From NCBI GenBank assembly GCA_003150405.1, contig QAMM01000010.1:134274-198273 (forward strand): a stretch of DNA of 64,000 bases. Reading direction: 5' to 3'. Below are positions 34,762 to 44,918 of this stretch, piece by piece. Within the stretch, counting starts at the first letter, position 1, and every line of letters starts with the position of its first letter. Source of the DNA: Clostridiales bacterium. GTDB lineage: Bacteria > Bacillota > Clostridia > Oscillospirales > Ruminococcaceae. Position numbers and translations under genes: made by a program. The notes under the pieces are model-generated. The model did not search any database. It saw only the letters and a list, made by a program, of their open reading frames with translations, and was not told the DNA's origin.

Positions 34762-35889
34762 TTAACGTAAATCTTCATCGGTTACTTCTTTGTATTCTTC
34801 CCCGTATTTTTCCGCATCACGACGGCGGGCTTCTGCAAGACGGCGGCGGTTGAGCTCTTTTTTGGTCATAAGCTCGCCTTTATAGGTCACCATGCCGTTC
34901 TCTTCTTCGACAACTTCGTTGGATTCAGCGGTACCTGCCTGCGCCGCTTGTGCGGCCTGTGCATTCTTTAAGGCCTGCTGCATACGGGACGGCTTTTTCT
35001 TTTTACCTTTTTTCTTGAGTTTTTCCTTTTCAAATATGGCTTCCATTTTCTCTGGTGTATAAATTTTAAAGAGAATAATGGACTGAACACCCATGAGAAT
35101 ATTGGACGCAATCCAGTACAGAACAACGCCAACCGGCACCTGAAATGCAAAGAAAAGGGAAAATACCGGCATGACAAACATCATACCTTTGGTCATACCC
35201 TTCATCTGGTTGCCGCCTTGAACGTGGTTCATGTAATTGAACTTCATCGAAATAAACATGGCAAGAATGGAGGTAACGCCGGAAAGAATTGGAATAATGA
35301 CAAGCGGATCCCATGCAAGCGGAGCAACTGCGCCAAGGTTCAGGCCGAAAAACGACATGTCAAAATTTGCAACCTTGTCTACAAAGTCGGTCCCAAGGGA
35401 AGCAAACTTGTCCGGGAACTCTTTCACCGCGTTGATGACACTAATCTGTGCATTTGAGGAAATAAAACCGCTGCCAAGAACTTCTTTTGCAATTTCTTCC
35501 GCTTTGGTGATAAGTTCCTGCGGAAGCCGGAGCATATGAAGCAACGGGTTGTAAATGACGTTAATCAGACCAAACAGAATCGGGAACTGGATAAGCAAAG
35601 GCAGGCATCCGCCACCCATGGGACTCATACCTTCCTGCTCATAGAGCTTCATCTGCTCTTCTTGAAGTTTTTGCTTATTGTTTTTATATTTCTTTTGCAG
35701 TGCAAGAATTTTAGGCTGGAACTGCGCCATCCGCGCTGAGGATTTCTGTTGTTTTATACCCAGCGGATATAGTAGGATCCTTGTAAAGATGGTAAACAGG
35801 ATAATGGCAAAACCATAGTTATGCACCACCTGATAGAATACCCACATAATCCAGCCGAGAGGGTAACCAAAAATGAGACTGAAATCCAT
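34762..35889 (-). CDS. yidC: Membrane protein insertase YidC (OxaA/SpoIIIJ type)
   Basis: A 375-residue insertase. It has five hydrophobic segments, with the conserved Arg in TIFTRILLYPLG in the first bilayer-groove helix, a cytoplasmic helical hairpin (ALQKKYKNNKQKLQEEQMKLY), and MSPMGGGCLPLLIQFPILFGL. The cytoplasmic C-terminus is unusually long: a Lys cluster (KKKGKKKKP) then an Ala/Gln- and Glu-rich tail. There is no lipobox at the N-terminus. GGGAGG precedes the ATG. Confidence 0.95.
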   Translation of the reverse strand: MDFSLIFGYPLGWIMWVFYQVVHNYGFAIILFTIFTRILLYPLGIKQQKSSARMAQFQPKILALQKKYKNNKQKLQEEQMKLYEQEGMSPMGGGCLPLLIQFPILFGLINVIYNPLLHMLRLPQELITKAEEIAKEVLGSGFISSNAQISVINAVKEFPDKFASLGTDFVDKVANFDMSFFGLNLGAVAPLAWDPLVIIPILSGVTSILAMFISMKFNYMNHVQGGNQMKGMTKGMMFVMPVFSLFFAFQVPVGVVLYWIASNILMGVQSIILFKIYTPEKMEAIFEKEKLKKKGKKKKPSRMQQALKNAQAAQAAQAGTAESNEVVEEENGMVTYKGELMTKKELNRRRLAEARRRDAEKYGEEYKEVTDEDLR

Positions 35890-35962
35890 ACAGACCTCCC
35901 ATAAGTTTTAAATATCATGCAAAAGGGCGCCTGTATGGGGTTTTTGACAAAGACTGTCGCCC

Positions 35963-36205
35963 TTATGATTTTCGTTTTCTGAAGATGGAAAAGGTTTCCG
36001 GCACTGGATCAATGCCGCCTTTACAAAATGGGTTACAGCGGAGAATCCGCTTTAGGGCAAGCCAACAACCTTTCAAAACACCAAAACGCCGCACCGCCTC
36101 CAGTGCATACTGGGAACAGGTGGGATAAAACCGGCAGCAAGGCGGGTGCATCCCAGAAAGAAACCGCTGATAAAAACGGATTAGCGCCATTGCAGTCCTT
36201 TTCAT
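35963..36205 (-). CDS. yidD: Membrane protein insertion efficiency factor YidD
   Basis: An 80-residue peripheral membrane protein of the YidD (UPF0161) family. The signature with three cysteines [16 protein letters not shown] is at about 23-38, with an N-terminal amphipathic helix before it and [13 protein letters not shown] near the end. Its ATG overlaps the rnpA stop by four bases. It lies in the universal rpmH-rnpA-yidD-yidC-jag order. Confidence 0.96.
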   Translation of the reverse strand: MKRTAMALIRFYQRFLSGMHPPCCRFYPTCSQYALEAVRRFGVLKGCWLALKRILRCNPFCKGGIDPVPETFSIFRKRKS

Positions 36206-36567
36206 CGTTTTTTCGGTTTGTTCCGCGCCTGATTTTGGGCGGAACTCATGAGTGAAGAAATTTGCCCTTTCATTACACGGGCGATCTGCCCGGATTTGGC
36301 TGAAGGCGTCGCACTACGTGCAACAAAAACAAAATCGTACCCCTGGGGTAACCCCGGCGAAACCTCTTGCCAAGCCGCACGAATCACCCGGCGGCTACGG
36401 CTGCGCGCCACTGAACTCCCAACCTTTTTACCGGTTGTAATGCCGACTCGGTTCATACTTAGGCTGTTTTTCATCATATAGGTTACAAGCAAAGCATGTC
36501 CCTTAAAACGACCCCGGTAATAAAGGCGTTTAAATTCCTTATTGAGCTTCAATGAAACAATTTTCAT
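36202..36567 (-). CDS. rnpA: Ribonuclease P protein component
   Basis: A 121-residue basic protein subunit of RNase P, which with its RNA removes tRNA 5' leaders. It shows the opening [16 protein letters not shown], the central strand [21 protein letters not shown] (the RNR-type helix, here RSRSRR), and a basic tail of about 15 residues. ATG at 36565-36567 is chosen because AAGGA is eight bases upstream and the family start aligns; longer in-frame starts extend into the rpmH spacer. Confidence 0.94.
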   Translation of the reverse strand: MKIVSLKLNKEFKRLYYRGRFKGHALLVTYMMKNSLSMNRVGITTGKKVGSSVARSRSRRVIRAAWQEVSPGLPQGYDFVFVARSATPSAKSGQIARVMKGQISSLMSSAQNQARNKPKKR

Positions 36568-36637
36568 CCGGCACATCCTTGGGTAACAGGACTTTTCAAA
36601 AACAAAGACCACATCCGCTATATTCCGTGTGGCCTCG

Positions 36638-36656
36638 CGCGCTGCACAGCAGCGCG
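36638..36656. repeat. Hairpin in the rpmH-rnpA spacer
   Basis: Perfect CGCGCTGC / GCAGCGCG stem with a 3-base loop between the rpmH and rnpA genes. There is no T run, so it is not a simple terminator. Confidence 0.5.
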
Positions 36657-36663
36657 AATATTT

Positions 36664-36719
36664 CCCGGTAAAATACGGTTTGGTACCGAGCCTGTAACGG
36701 CACGATACCAATTACCGGG
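36664..36719. repeat. Long bulged stem-loop in the rpmH-rnpA spacer
   Basis: CCCGGTAA (36664-36671) pairs with TTACCGGG (36712-36719), and TTGGTA (36680-36685) with the adjoining TACCAA (36706-36711), leaving an 8-base bulge on one side. It begins 12 bases after the rpmH stop in the transcript and may set mRNA processing or stability. Confidence 0.5.
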
Positions 36720-36731
36720 CAGTGTATGAAT

Positions 36732-36866
36732 TTAGTAGGTCAGGACTTTCCTTCCCTTGGCGCGGCGGCGTGCCAACACCTTACGGCCATTCTTCGTGGC
36801 CATTCTCTTTCTGAAACCGTGCTCTTTTTTCCGCTGGAGCTTTTTCGGCTGATAGGTTCTTTTCAC
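36732..36866 (-). CDS. rpmH: 50S ribosomal protein L34
   Basis: The 44-residue L34 beginning (M)[17 protein letters not shown] and ending [13 protein letters not shown], exactly the family length. The start is GTG (36864-36866), with GGGGG about ten bases upstream; an in-frame ATG 19 codons earlier would add a non-homologous extension. It is the first gene of the operon from its promoter at 36999-37027. Confidence 0.96.
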   Translation of the reverse strand: MKRTYQPKKLQRKKEHGFRKRMATKNGRKVLARRRAKGRKVLTY

Positions 36867-36998
36867 CGGAATCGTTCCCCCTTTCAAACTGTCCCCAATA
36901 TGGGCAGCGTTTCCTTTCGCCATGGGCCAATACCAAAACCAAAATCAAACTGGCGGCACTTTTTAGGATGTAAAAATGGCGAAACCTTGCAAGATAAA

Positions 36999-37027
36999 AG
37001 TATATTATTAACAATGCAAAATGTCAA
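36999..37027 (-). promoter_or_regulatory. Promoter of the rpmH operon
   Basis: Consensus TTGACA, 17-base spacer, TATACT on the minus strand, about 130 bases before rpmH. Confidence 0.85.
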
Positions 37028-37150
37028 GTGATTTCGCCTATTTTCTTTGATTTCCGGGTTTTCGGCACATTAAATTCTCCTTTATTTACCATTTCCCTTT
37101 TCTGCTGGACTATACTATTATAAATATATCAGCAAACCTGTGTAATCCGC

Positions 37151-37179
37151 TTGAAAAAGATGTGGAATTTTGCTATAAT
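37151..37179 (+). promoter_or_regulatory. Promoter on the dnaA side of the origin
   Basis: TTGAAA (37151-37156), 17-base spacer, TATAAT (37174-37179). It probably drives dnaA, but the leader to the dnaA start would be about 475 bases. Confidence 0.8.
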
Positions 37180-37185
37180 AAAAAG

Positions 37186-37420
37186 CAGAATCGTTTGCGT
37201 GCGGTTTTTCGGCGTTATACGCCGCCGGACGCAGGATATTGTACCCCATACGCCTGTCATAGTCAACGGGTTTTCTTTCCTGCTTTTTGGAGCAGGAGGG
37301 CCATACGGCGCCGGGCAATGAATTGCCTCGGGAGAATACCCGCCTTTTTATGGCAGGTTTTTTCAGGTCTCCTGCGTTTTTTGGCTGGAAACCATTCCAT
37401 TACTGGTAATGGTCTGCTGC
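37186..37420 (+). ncRNA. Structured leader or candidate small RNA upstream of dnaA
   Basis: Starting just after a strong promoter, five hairpins lie in a row: GGCGT/ACGCC (37204-37216), CCTGCT/AGCAGG (about 37281-37298), GGGCAAT/ATTGCC (37313-37328), CCCGCC/GGCAGG with TTTTTT (37339-37363), and CCATTAC/GTAATGG (about 37398-37413). The fourth looks like a terminator and would give an RNA of about 175 bases. I could not match it to 6S, SRP or another known family. It may be a dnaA attenuator or an independent RNA. Confidence 0.4.
37339..37363 (+). terminator. Terminator-like hairpin in the dnaA leader
   Basis: CCCGCC / GGCAGG with one mismatch, a 7-base loop and TTTTTT. It may attenuate dnaA or end a small RNA. 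Confidence 0.5.
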
Positions 37421-37662
37421 CCGCAAATACATGGGTTCATTTGGCGCCAGAGGCAGAAAATCCTGTGTAAGCGTCCCTTTTCATTCGCAGCCTACCCATG
37501 TGGTGCTGTTTCAAATTCTTTTTTCATCAAAATGCAGCCGATTTCATGCAGGCAGTTTATTTCTTACTGTGGTACCTGCCCTTCTCAACACGGTTTGCAC
37601 CTTTTTTCTCCCTGTTTCCACAAATAATCAACGAATTGGACTGTTAGGAGGTCGTTTCAACA

Positions 37663-38997
37663 ATGGAGTCCTTTATGCAGGTGTTTAATTTGGTGAAAGA
37701 TGCCTGTCACGAAAGTATTTCGGATGTGGCGTTCAATCTCTGGATTGCACCGCTGGAGCCGGTAAAACTGGAGAATGATACCGCAACCCTTTTCATCAAA
37801 AGCGAGTTTCAAAAAAATATTATTACCGACAAATATATGGCATTGCTGACCAAAGCCTTTAACCAGGTTCTCGGTTTTGACGTTAAAATTGAAATTGTAA
37901 CCGAGGATACCGAAAATCAAAAGGCATCCGCCCCCATTGAACTGGACGAAAATACCGCCACTGACGGCACTATGCCAAACGGTGACTATGAATACACGTT
38001 TGAAACCTTTATAGTTGGCTCGTCCAATAACTTTGCGGTGGCAGCCTGTAAAGCGGTTGCTTCCAAACAGTCCGGCACCTACAATCCACTCTTCATCTAT
38101 GGGCCAAGCGGCCTTGGGAAAACCCACCTGCTCATGGCAATTCGTCATGAAATTCAAAAGCGGACTCCAGGCACCAATGTGCTTTACGTCAATGGGGAAA
38201 CCTTCACCAACGAATTTATTACCTCCATTGAAAATGAAACAACCAACCAGTTCCACAGCAAATACCGTAGTGCAGACATTCTTCTGGTGGATGACATTCA
38301 ATTTGTCGCAGGCAAAGAACGCACCCAAGAGGAATTTTTCCATACCTTTAATGAACTGCACAGTGCCGGACGCCAGATCGTCCTGGCTTCCGACCGGCCG
38401 CCCAAAGATATTAAAACGCTGGAAGAGCGGCTCCGCACCCGGTTTGAAAGCGGTCTGATCACTGACATTACCACTCCGGATTTTGAAACGAGAATTGCTA
38501 TTATCCGCCGTAAGGCTGAGCTGCTCGACATTGAAATTCCGGACGAGGTTGCCGAATTCATCGCAAATCGGCTGAAAAATAATATCCGCCAACTCGAAGG
38601 GGCGGTCAAGAAGATCAAGGCCTATAAGTTGCTTGCTGGTTCCAATCCTTCCATTACGGTGGCTCAGCATGTCATTAAAGATATTCTAACCGATACCCAG
38701 CCGGTCCCGGTCACTATTAAAAGGATTATTGCAGAAGTTGGCCGTACTTATGGCATTTCGCCGGAAGAAATTGAAGGACCAATGCGCACAACCCCAATTT
38801 CCAATGCGCGTAAGGTTGCCATTTATGTGGTGCGTGAAATTACCCAGCTTCCGCTTCAGGAAATTGGCACCAAGTTCAATAACCGTGATCATTCGACCAT
38901 AGTCTATGCCCTCAAAGATGTGGAAAAGAATATGAAAAAAGATTCCCACTTCAAAGGTATTGTTGAGGATATTATCAAAAATATCCGCGATAACTGA
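37663..38997 (+). CDS. dnaA: Chromosomal replication initiator DnaA
   Basis: A 444-residue AAA+ initiator that opens oriC. Domain I is about 1-80. A short linker follows, then the ATPase domain with Walker A GPSGLGKT (147-154) and Walker B LLVDDIQF (207-214). The DNA-binding domain IV carries the DnaA signature NNRDHSTIVYALKDVEKN. AGGAGG is 13 bases upstream of the ATG, a rather wide spacing. It is flanked by noncoding regions on both sides, as in bipartite origins. Confidence 0.98.
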   Translation: MESFMQVFNLVKDACHESISDVAFNLWIAPLEPVKLENDTATLFIKSEFQKNIITDKYMALLTKAFNQVLGFDVKIEIVTEDTENQKASAPIELDENTATDGTMPNGDYEYTFETFIVGSSNNFAVAACKAVASKQSGTYNPLFIYGPSGLGKTHLLMAIRHEIQKRTPGTNVLYVNGETFTNEFITSIENETTNQFHSKYRSADILLVDDIQFVAGKERTQEEFFHTFNELHSAGRQIVLASDRPPKDIKTLEERLRTRFESGLITDITTPDFETRIAIIRRKAELLDIEIPDEVAEFIANRLKNNIRQLEGAVKKIKAYKLLAGSNPSITVAQHVIKDILTDTQPVPVTIKRIIAEVGRTYGISPEEIEGPMRTTPISNARKVAIYVVREITQLPLQEIGTKFNNRDHSTIVYALKDVEKNMKKDSHFKGIVEDIIKNIRDN

Positions 38998-39246
38998 CAG
39001 CTTTAAACACCGGAAGCTTCCCGAATTTAAACAGGCGGTTAGGCCATGAAGATCGGTCGTTTCAATATTCCACCGTTTTTTCCGAAATGTTTCGACATTC
39101 CACTGCCGTTTTTTCACAGTTTAAACGCCGCTCTTTTTTCATTCAACACGGCCAACAATTTTCCGACAGGGTTTTCCAAAAAGAAAGTAAGGCGAAAAAG
39201 CCTGTCCTGTCGACAAAAAACACCTGTTTGAACAATTCAACTGCCC

Positions 39247-39261
39247 CTATTACTACTATTA
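39247..39261 (+). promoter_or_regulatory. DnaA-trio element
   Basis: CTATTACTACTATTA reads as five consecutive trios (CTA/TTA; 3'-GAT/AAT on the complement). It follows the GC step TGCCCC and precedes an AT-rich run to about 39290. DnaA assembles on such trios to begin strand opening. Confidence 0.6.
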
Positions 39262-39317
39262 AAATAAATTAAAATAAAATGATGGATCATTTCTCATTTT
39301 ATGATGTGTCTCTGTCA

Positions 39318-39346
39318 TTGTATGAAAACGGCGGCGTAAATATGAC
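39318..39346 (+). promoter_or_regulatory. Possible dnaN promoter
   Basis: TTGTAT, 17-base spacer, TATGAC, about 52 bases before the dnaN ATG. Both hexamers deviate from consensus. Confidence 0.45.
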
Positions 39347-39397
39347 ATGGAATGAGGAAAAAAAGGATTATAATGATTTTCAGATGAGGTGTCCGAA

Positions 39398-40504
39398 ATG
39401 AAATTTAACTGTAACTTAAAAGCCCTGTGCGACGCGGTTAGCAATGTATCGCTCGCTGTCTCCAGCCGAACCAATTTGCAGGCGCTGGAAGGAATTCTGC
39501 TGGAATGCAGCGGGGATACCCTCACCCTCACCGGCTACAACCTAGAACTGGGGATTATCAAGTCGATTGAAGTTGCAAACGGCGAAACCGGGCGAATCAT
39601 CCTTAACGCCAAAATTTTCGGCGATATTCTGCGCAAAATGCCTGCAGAAGAGATTTTGGTGGATACCGACGACAAATTTCTTACCATCATTAAGGGCGGA
39701 GACGCAGAATTTACCATTTTGGGCACTTCAGCCGACGAGTATCCGGACATTCCGACCATTGACGATGAAGATGGCTTTACCATGCCACAGGCGCTGCTCA
39801 AAAACATGATCTCCCAAACCCTGTTCGCCATTGCCCAGAATGAAAATACCCCTGTGCATACTGGCTCCCTCTTTGATTTGCAGGGGGATGTTCTCAACAT
39901 CGTCTCGGTTGACGGTTACCGCCTGGCGCTTCGCACCGAACCAGTCAAGGTCGGGCAGAATTTTCATTTTGTCGTTCCAGGCCGTACCTTAAGCGAGGTT
40001 ATCAAGCTGCTTTCGGAGGAAGAGGAAAAAGAAGTCCTAATCAAGGTCAACCGCAAGCACATTATTTTTGAGATTTCCGGTTATCAGATTATTTCCCGTC
40101 TGCTGGAAGGTGAATTTCTAGATTACCGTTCCGCCATTGGAGGCGACTGCAAGACCAAAGTGCGGATTGCGACTCGTGATTTTATTGGAAGCCTTGACCG
40201 CGCTTCGATTATTATCACCGACCGCATTAAAAGCCCCATTACGGCTGTGATGGAAAACGGACACATCGGTGTTTCCTGTACCACTTCGCTTGGCAAGGTG
40301 AGTGACAACATCCCCGCTGTGATTGAAGGGGACGATGTGACCATCGGTTTTAACCACAAATATATGACCGACGCACTCAAAGCAACCGGAACGGATGAAG
40401 TTTATATCCAGATCAACGGGCCGTTTGCACCAATGCGTATTGTGCCGCTTTCCGGGGATCATTTTACCTTCCTGGTGCTCCCAGTGCGGTTGAAAACCGA
40501 ATAA
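39398..40504 (+). CDS. dnaN: DNA polymerase III beta subunit (sliding clamp)
   Basis: A 368-residue clamp with three repeated clamp domains, beginning MKFNCNLKALCDAV and ending in the conserved FLVLPVRLK. ATG 39398 has GAGGTG eight bases upstream; a GTG three codons earlier overlaps that site. It begins the dnaN-yaaA-recF-remB series. Confidence 0.97.
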   Translation: MKFNCNLKALCDAVSNVSLAVSSRTNLQALEGILLECSGDTLTLTGYNLELGIIKSIEVANGETGRIILNAKIFGDILRKMPAEEILVDTDDKFLTIIKGGDAEFTILGTSADEYPDIPTIDDEDGFTMPQALLKNMISQTLFAIAQNENTPVHTGSLFDLQGDVLNIVSVDGYRLALRTEPVKVGQNFHFVVPGRTLSEVIKLLSEEEEKEVLIKVNRKHIIFEISGYQIISRLLEGEFLDYRSAIGGDCKTKVRIATRDFIGSLDRASIIITDRIKSPITAVMENGHIGVSCTTSLGKVSDNIPAVIEGDDVTIGFNHKYMTDALKATGTDEVYIQINGPFAPMRIVPLSGDHFTFLVLPVRLKTE

Positions 40505-40514
40505 GGGTGGATTT

Positions 40515-40733
40515 ATGAAACAGGAAACCGTCCGGATACGGACTGAATGGATTAAGCTAGACCAGTTTTTAAAATTTGCCGGAGCCGTAGAAACCGGCGG
40601 TATGGCAAAGGAAGTGGTTCAGAGCGGTGAAGTCCTTGTCAATGGTGGGGTTTGCACCATGCGCGGCAAAAAACTGGTAAATGGAGACACCGTTACTCTG
40701 GAAGAAACCACCTATACCGTGGAGGGGCCATGA
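40515..40733 (+). CDS. yaaA: S4-domain RNA-binding protein YaaA
   Basis: A 72-residue protein consisting of one S4 RNA-binding domain: WIKLDQFLKFAGAVETGG, EVLVNGGVCTMRGKKL, and a final strand. In Bacillota this small gene lies between dnaN and recF, as here. Its stop overlaps the recF start (ATGA). The role in ribosome function is inferred from relatives. Confidence 0.93.
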   Translation: MKQETVRIRTEWIKLDQFLKFAGAVETGGMAKEVVQSGEVLVNGGVCTMRGKKLVNGDTVTLEETTYTVEGP

Positions 40734-41830
40734 AGGTCAACGCACTGGAGGCAGAAAACTTCCGCAATTTTTCCGCGCTTCGGTTTGAAGCCGGCGATGG
40801 CATCCATGTTATTTATGGGGACAATGCCCAGGGAAAAACCAACCTGATGGAAGCGCTCTGGCTTTTTACCGGAAATAGGAGCTTTCGTGGTGCAAAGGAA
40901 TCCGAGATGATCGCCATTGGACAGAATTACGCCAAGCTGGAACTCTACTTTGAAGATTCTGAACGGGAACAAACAGCCGGATTGATGCTCGGTGAACGCA
41001 AAAAGCACCACTTGAACCGGGTTCCAGTCAAGACGCCGTCAGAATTCAGCGGGCGGTTTCCAGCTGTTGTCTTTTCCCCTGCTGATCTCACATTTGTCAA
41101 GGATGGACCGGAAAAGCGTCGTCGTTTTCTCGATATGGCGATTTCCCAGCTTAAACCGGTTTACCAAAATTACCTAAACCAATACAGCAGGGTGCTGCTC
41201 CAGAAAAATACCCTGTTAAAGGACTTATACCGCCACCCTTCCCTGCGCCCGACCATTGAGCTGTGGGACCTTCAGCTTGCCAAAATTGGGACCATCCTCA
41301 CGAGCTTCCGCATGGATTACCTGAAAAAACTCGGTGTATTTGCCGGGCGGATTTACGAAGGGCTTTCCCAGGGAAAAGAAGAGGTGCAGTACCAGTACCG
41401 CTCCACCGTTTTCCCGGAAGAAATTGAAGGCTACACCGATGCGTCGATTGAGCAGTACTATCAGGCTCTTTGCGCAGCGGTGGAAGAGGACAGCAAAACT
41501 GGTTTTACCTCGGTTGGCGTCCACCGGGATGACATTGAGGTGCTGCTGGATCATCTGCCGGTGCGGCAGTTTGGTTCGCAGGGCCAGCAGAGAAGCTGTG
41601 TGCTCGCTTTAAAGCTCGCAGAAAGCAGGCTGCTCTCCTACGTCACCGGAGAAACGCCGATTATGCTGCTGGACGATGTTATGAGCGAGCTGGATACCCG
41701 GCGGCAGGATTATATCCTCAACCACTTGGAAAACCAGCAGGTATTTATTACTTGTTGTGATATATCAAATACACTGCGTTTAAAAAGTGGAATGATTTAC
41801 AAAATGGAAAATGGAATTCTGCGGCGTTAA
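40730..41830 (+). CDS. recF: DNA replication and repair protein RecF
   Basis: A 366-residue ABC-type ATPase that helps load RecA at single-strand gaps. Walker A is GDNAQGKTNLMEALW (about 33-47). The ABC signature region is FGSQGQQRSCVLALKLAES, and Walker B is IMLLDDVMSELD. ATG 40730 has GGAGGGG upstream and starts in the yaaA stop. Typical length. Confidence 0.96.
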   Translation: MKVNALEAENFRNFSALRFEAGDGIHVIYGDNAQGKTNLMEALWLFTGNRSFRGAKESEMIAIGQNYAKLELYFEDSEREQTAGLMLGERKKHHLNRVPVKTPSEFSGRFPAVVFSPADLTFVKDGPEKRRRFLDMAISQLKPVYQNYLNQYSRVLLQKNTLLKDLYRHPSLRPTIELWDLQLAKIGTILTSFRMDYLKKLGVFAGRIYEGLSQGKEEVQYQYRSTVFPEEIEGYTDASIEQYYQALCAAVEEDSKTGFTSVGVHRDDIEVLLDHLPVRQFGSQGQQRSCVLALKLAESRLLSYVTGETPIMLLDDVMSELDTRRQDYILNHLENQQVFITCCDISNTLRLKSGMIYKMENGILRR

Positions 41831-41882
41831 ACGATAAAAATCCAGCGTCTGTCAAAAAGGGAAACTAAAAGGAGAATGATCC

Positions 41883-42158
41883 ATGTATCTGCATTTGGGG
41901 CAGGATGTTGTTGTTCGTTCAGAAGACGTGATTGGTATTTTTGATATGGAAAATACATCGACCTCCCGTTTCACCAAAGAATTTCTGCGCCAGGCGAACC
42001 GGGATATTGATGTTGTGACGGTCAGCTATGAAATGCCCAAAAGTTTTATTTTATGCGGGCACGGGGAACAACTGACCCTGTATATCTCACAAATTTCCCC
42101 GGCTACTCTGCGCAAGCGGGCTGGGCGCCTGCTGGATGAAACCGCCGGTTCATGGTAA
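41883..42158 (+). CDS. remB: Extracellular matrix regulator RemB-like (DUF370)
   Basis: A 91-residue DUF370-family protein beginning MYLHLGQDVVVRSEDVIGIF. In Bacillus the same gene (yaaB/remB) sits between recF and gyrB and, like RemA, is tied to matrix-gene regulation. AAAGGAG precedes the ATG. A matrix role in this organism is unproven; the relative's DNA-binding ring is inferred. Confidence 0.88.
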   Translation: MYLHLGQDVVVRSEDVIGIFDMENTSTSRFTKEFLRQANRDIDVVTVSYEMPKSFILCGHGEQLTLYISQISPATLRKRAGRLLDETAGSW

Positions 42159-42214
42159 GGCTTTCACAAAAGGTTGCTGTAAAAACAAGCAGAGCAAACA
42201 ACAGGATCCATTTC

Positions 42215-42243
42215 TTGTAGCAGTACAAATTGTACAATATACA
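42215..42243 (+). promoter_or_regulatory. Candidate gyrB promoter with a palindrome in the spacer
   Basis: TTGTAG (42215-42220), 17-base spacer, TATACA (42238-42243). The spacer contains the 13-base palindrome GTACAAATTGTAC (42223-42235), a possible repressor site between the -35 and -10. Confidence 0.5.
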
Positions 42244-42249
42244 GTAAAT

Positions 42250-42273
42250 GGGGGCTGCCGGGGCAAGAGCCCC
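42250..42273 (+). other. Small hairpin in the gyrB leader
   Basis: GGGGCT / AGCCCC stem with a T triplet after it, 25 bases before the gyrB start. It may be a leader structure rather than a terminator. Confidence 0.4.
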
Positions 42274-42283
42274 GTTTGATTGA

Positions 42284-44233
<1,950 letters not shown>

Positions 44234-44255
44234 CGACTAAGACGGAGAAAAAGAA

Positions 44256-44882
44256 ATGATCTTTCAGAAAAAACAGCCCCCGACCGAAGAAGAAAAAACA
44301 ACCCTGCGAGCCGAAGCATATGACGGCGCACCCCCGCCGGACGAGTATAAGGAAGAAAACCCATTTGAAGGCAAGCAGGGCGTGGAAATCCATTACAATC
44401 TGCGGGAGGAGGAGGCCAAAAAAGGGCTGCTCCTGTTGCAGAAAGAACAGATTTATAAACGCAACATCATCTATTCGGTTTTGCTTGCCATTATTTTTGT
44501 GCTATACCTTATCTCGGTCATTCGGGATCCGGACTACAGCCTAGGAATGGTAATGCTGGCACTTTCCGCCGGTGTGATTGCCTTAATCTGGATGATGGCG
44601 TGGCGGTACCGCACTTCACAGGCTAAAGCGGTTTCCAGCGTCAAAGAGGATTTCAATATGACGGTGTTTGATACCGGCATTCTCGTCCACCAGGAAAACG
44701 GCGATTTCCGTGCCCTGTTTTCAGAGCCAAAATTCCAGGTAAAAGAGCTGGAGGAAATGTTCCTGCTCGACCTCAACCGTCAGCGGATTTACATCCTGCC
44801 CAAGCGGTGCATGGAGGAACAGCAGGTGGAAACGCTCCGGCAGTATTTCGCGGGGAATCTGGCCCCGGAAAAGGCTAAATAA
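44256..44882 (+). CDS. Two-helix membrane protein between gyrB and gyrA
   Basis: A 208-residue protein with a charged, Glu/Lys- and Pro-rich N-terminus (1-70), two hydrophobic segments (about 71-90 and 97-117), and a ~85-residue C-terminal domain (including FNMTVFDTGILVHQENGDF) resembling the YcxB-like cytoplasmic module. GGAG precedes the ATG and it is 22 bases after gyrB. It lies between the gyrase genes in a presumed single operon. Its function is unknown; a link to gyrase is positional only. Confidence 0.7.
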   Translation: MIFQKKQPPTEEEKTTLRAEAYDGAPPPDEYKEENPFEGKQGVEIHYNLREEEAKKGLLLLQKEQIYKRNIIYSVLLAIIFVLYLISVIRDPDYSLGMVMLALSAGVIALIWMMAWRYRTSQAKAVSSVKEDFNMTVFDTGILVHQENGDFRALFSEPKFQVKELEEMFLLDLNRQRIYILPKRCMEEQQVETLRQYFAGNLAPEKAK

Positions 44883-44918
44883 GCAAGGGTTTGAATAAAT
44901 AAGGGTTGGTGAATCCAG

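Larger units (their letters stand above)
36867..37662. other. rpmH-dnaA intergenic region (left part of the origin region, dnaA leader)
   Basis: About 800 bases between divergent rpmH and dnaA. It contains the rpmH promoter, the dnaA-side promoter and a ~480-base leader with a run of hairpins. DnaA-box-like words are only weak matches (GTTTCCACA near 37614-37622). Together with the dnaA-dnaN gap it is the likely bipartite oriC, by analogy with Bacillus. No gene was found here. Confidence 0.55.
38998..39397. other. dnaA-dnaN intergenic region, putative oriC unwinding region
   Basis: About 400 bases rich in TTTTCCxACA- and TTTCACA-like words (for example TTTTTCACA near 39110, one mismatch from a DnaA box) up to about 39240. 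A GC step, a DnaA-trio-like run and an AT-rich stretch of about 40 bases follow. This order (boxes, GC cluster, trios, AT-rich) is that of the Bacillus unwinding region. Box matches are degenerate, so the exact borders are uncertain. Confidence 0.6.

Noticed and set aside
37186..37363. SRP RNA (ffs) or 6S RNA in the dnaA leader
   Set aside because: The GGAAGCA-type SRP tetraloop region is absent, and the ends do not pair into the long bulged helix of 6S RNA.
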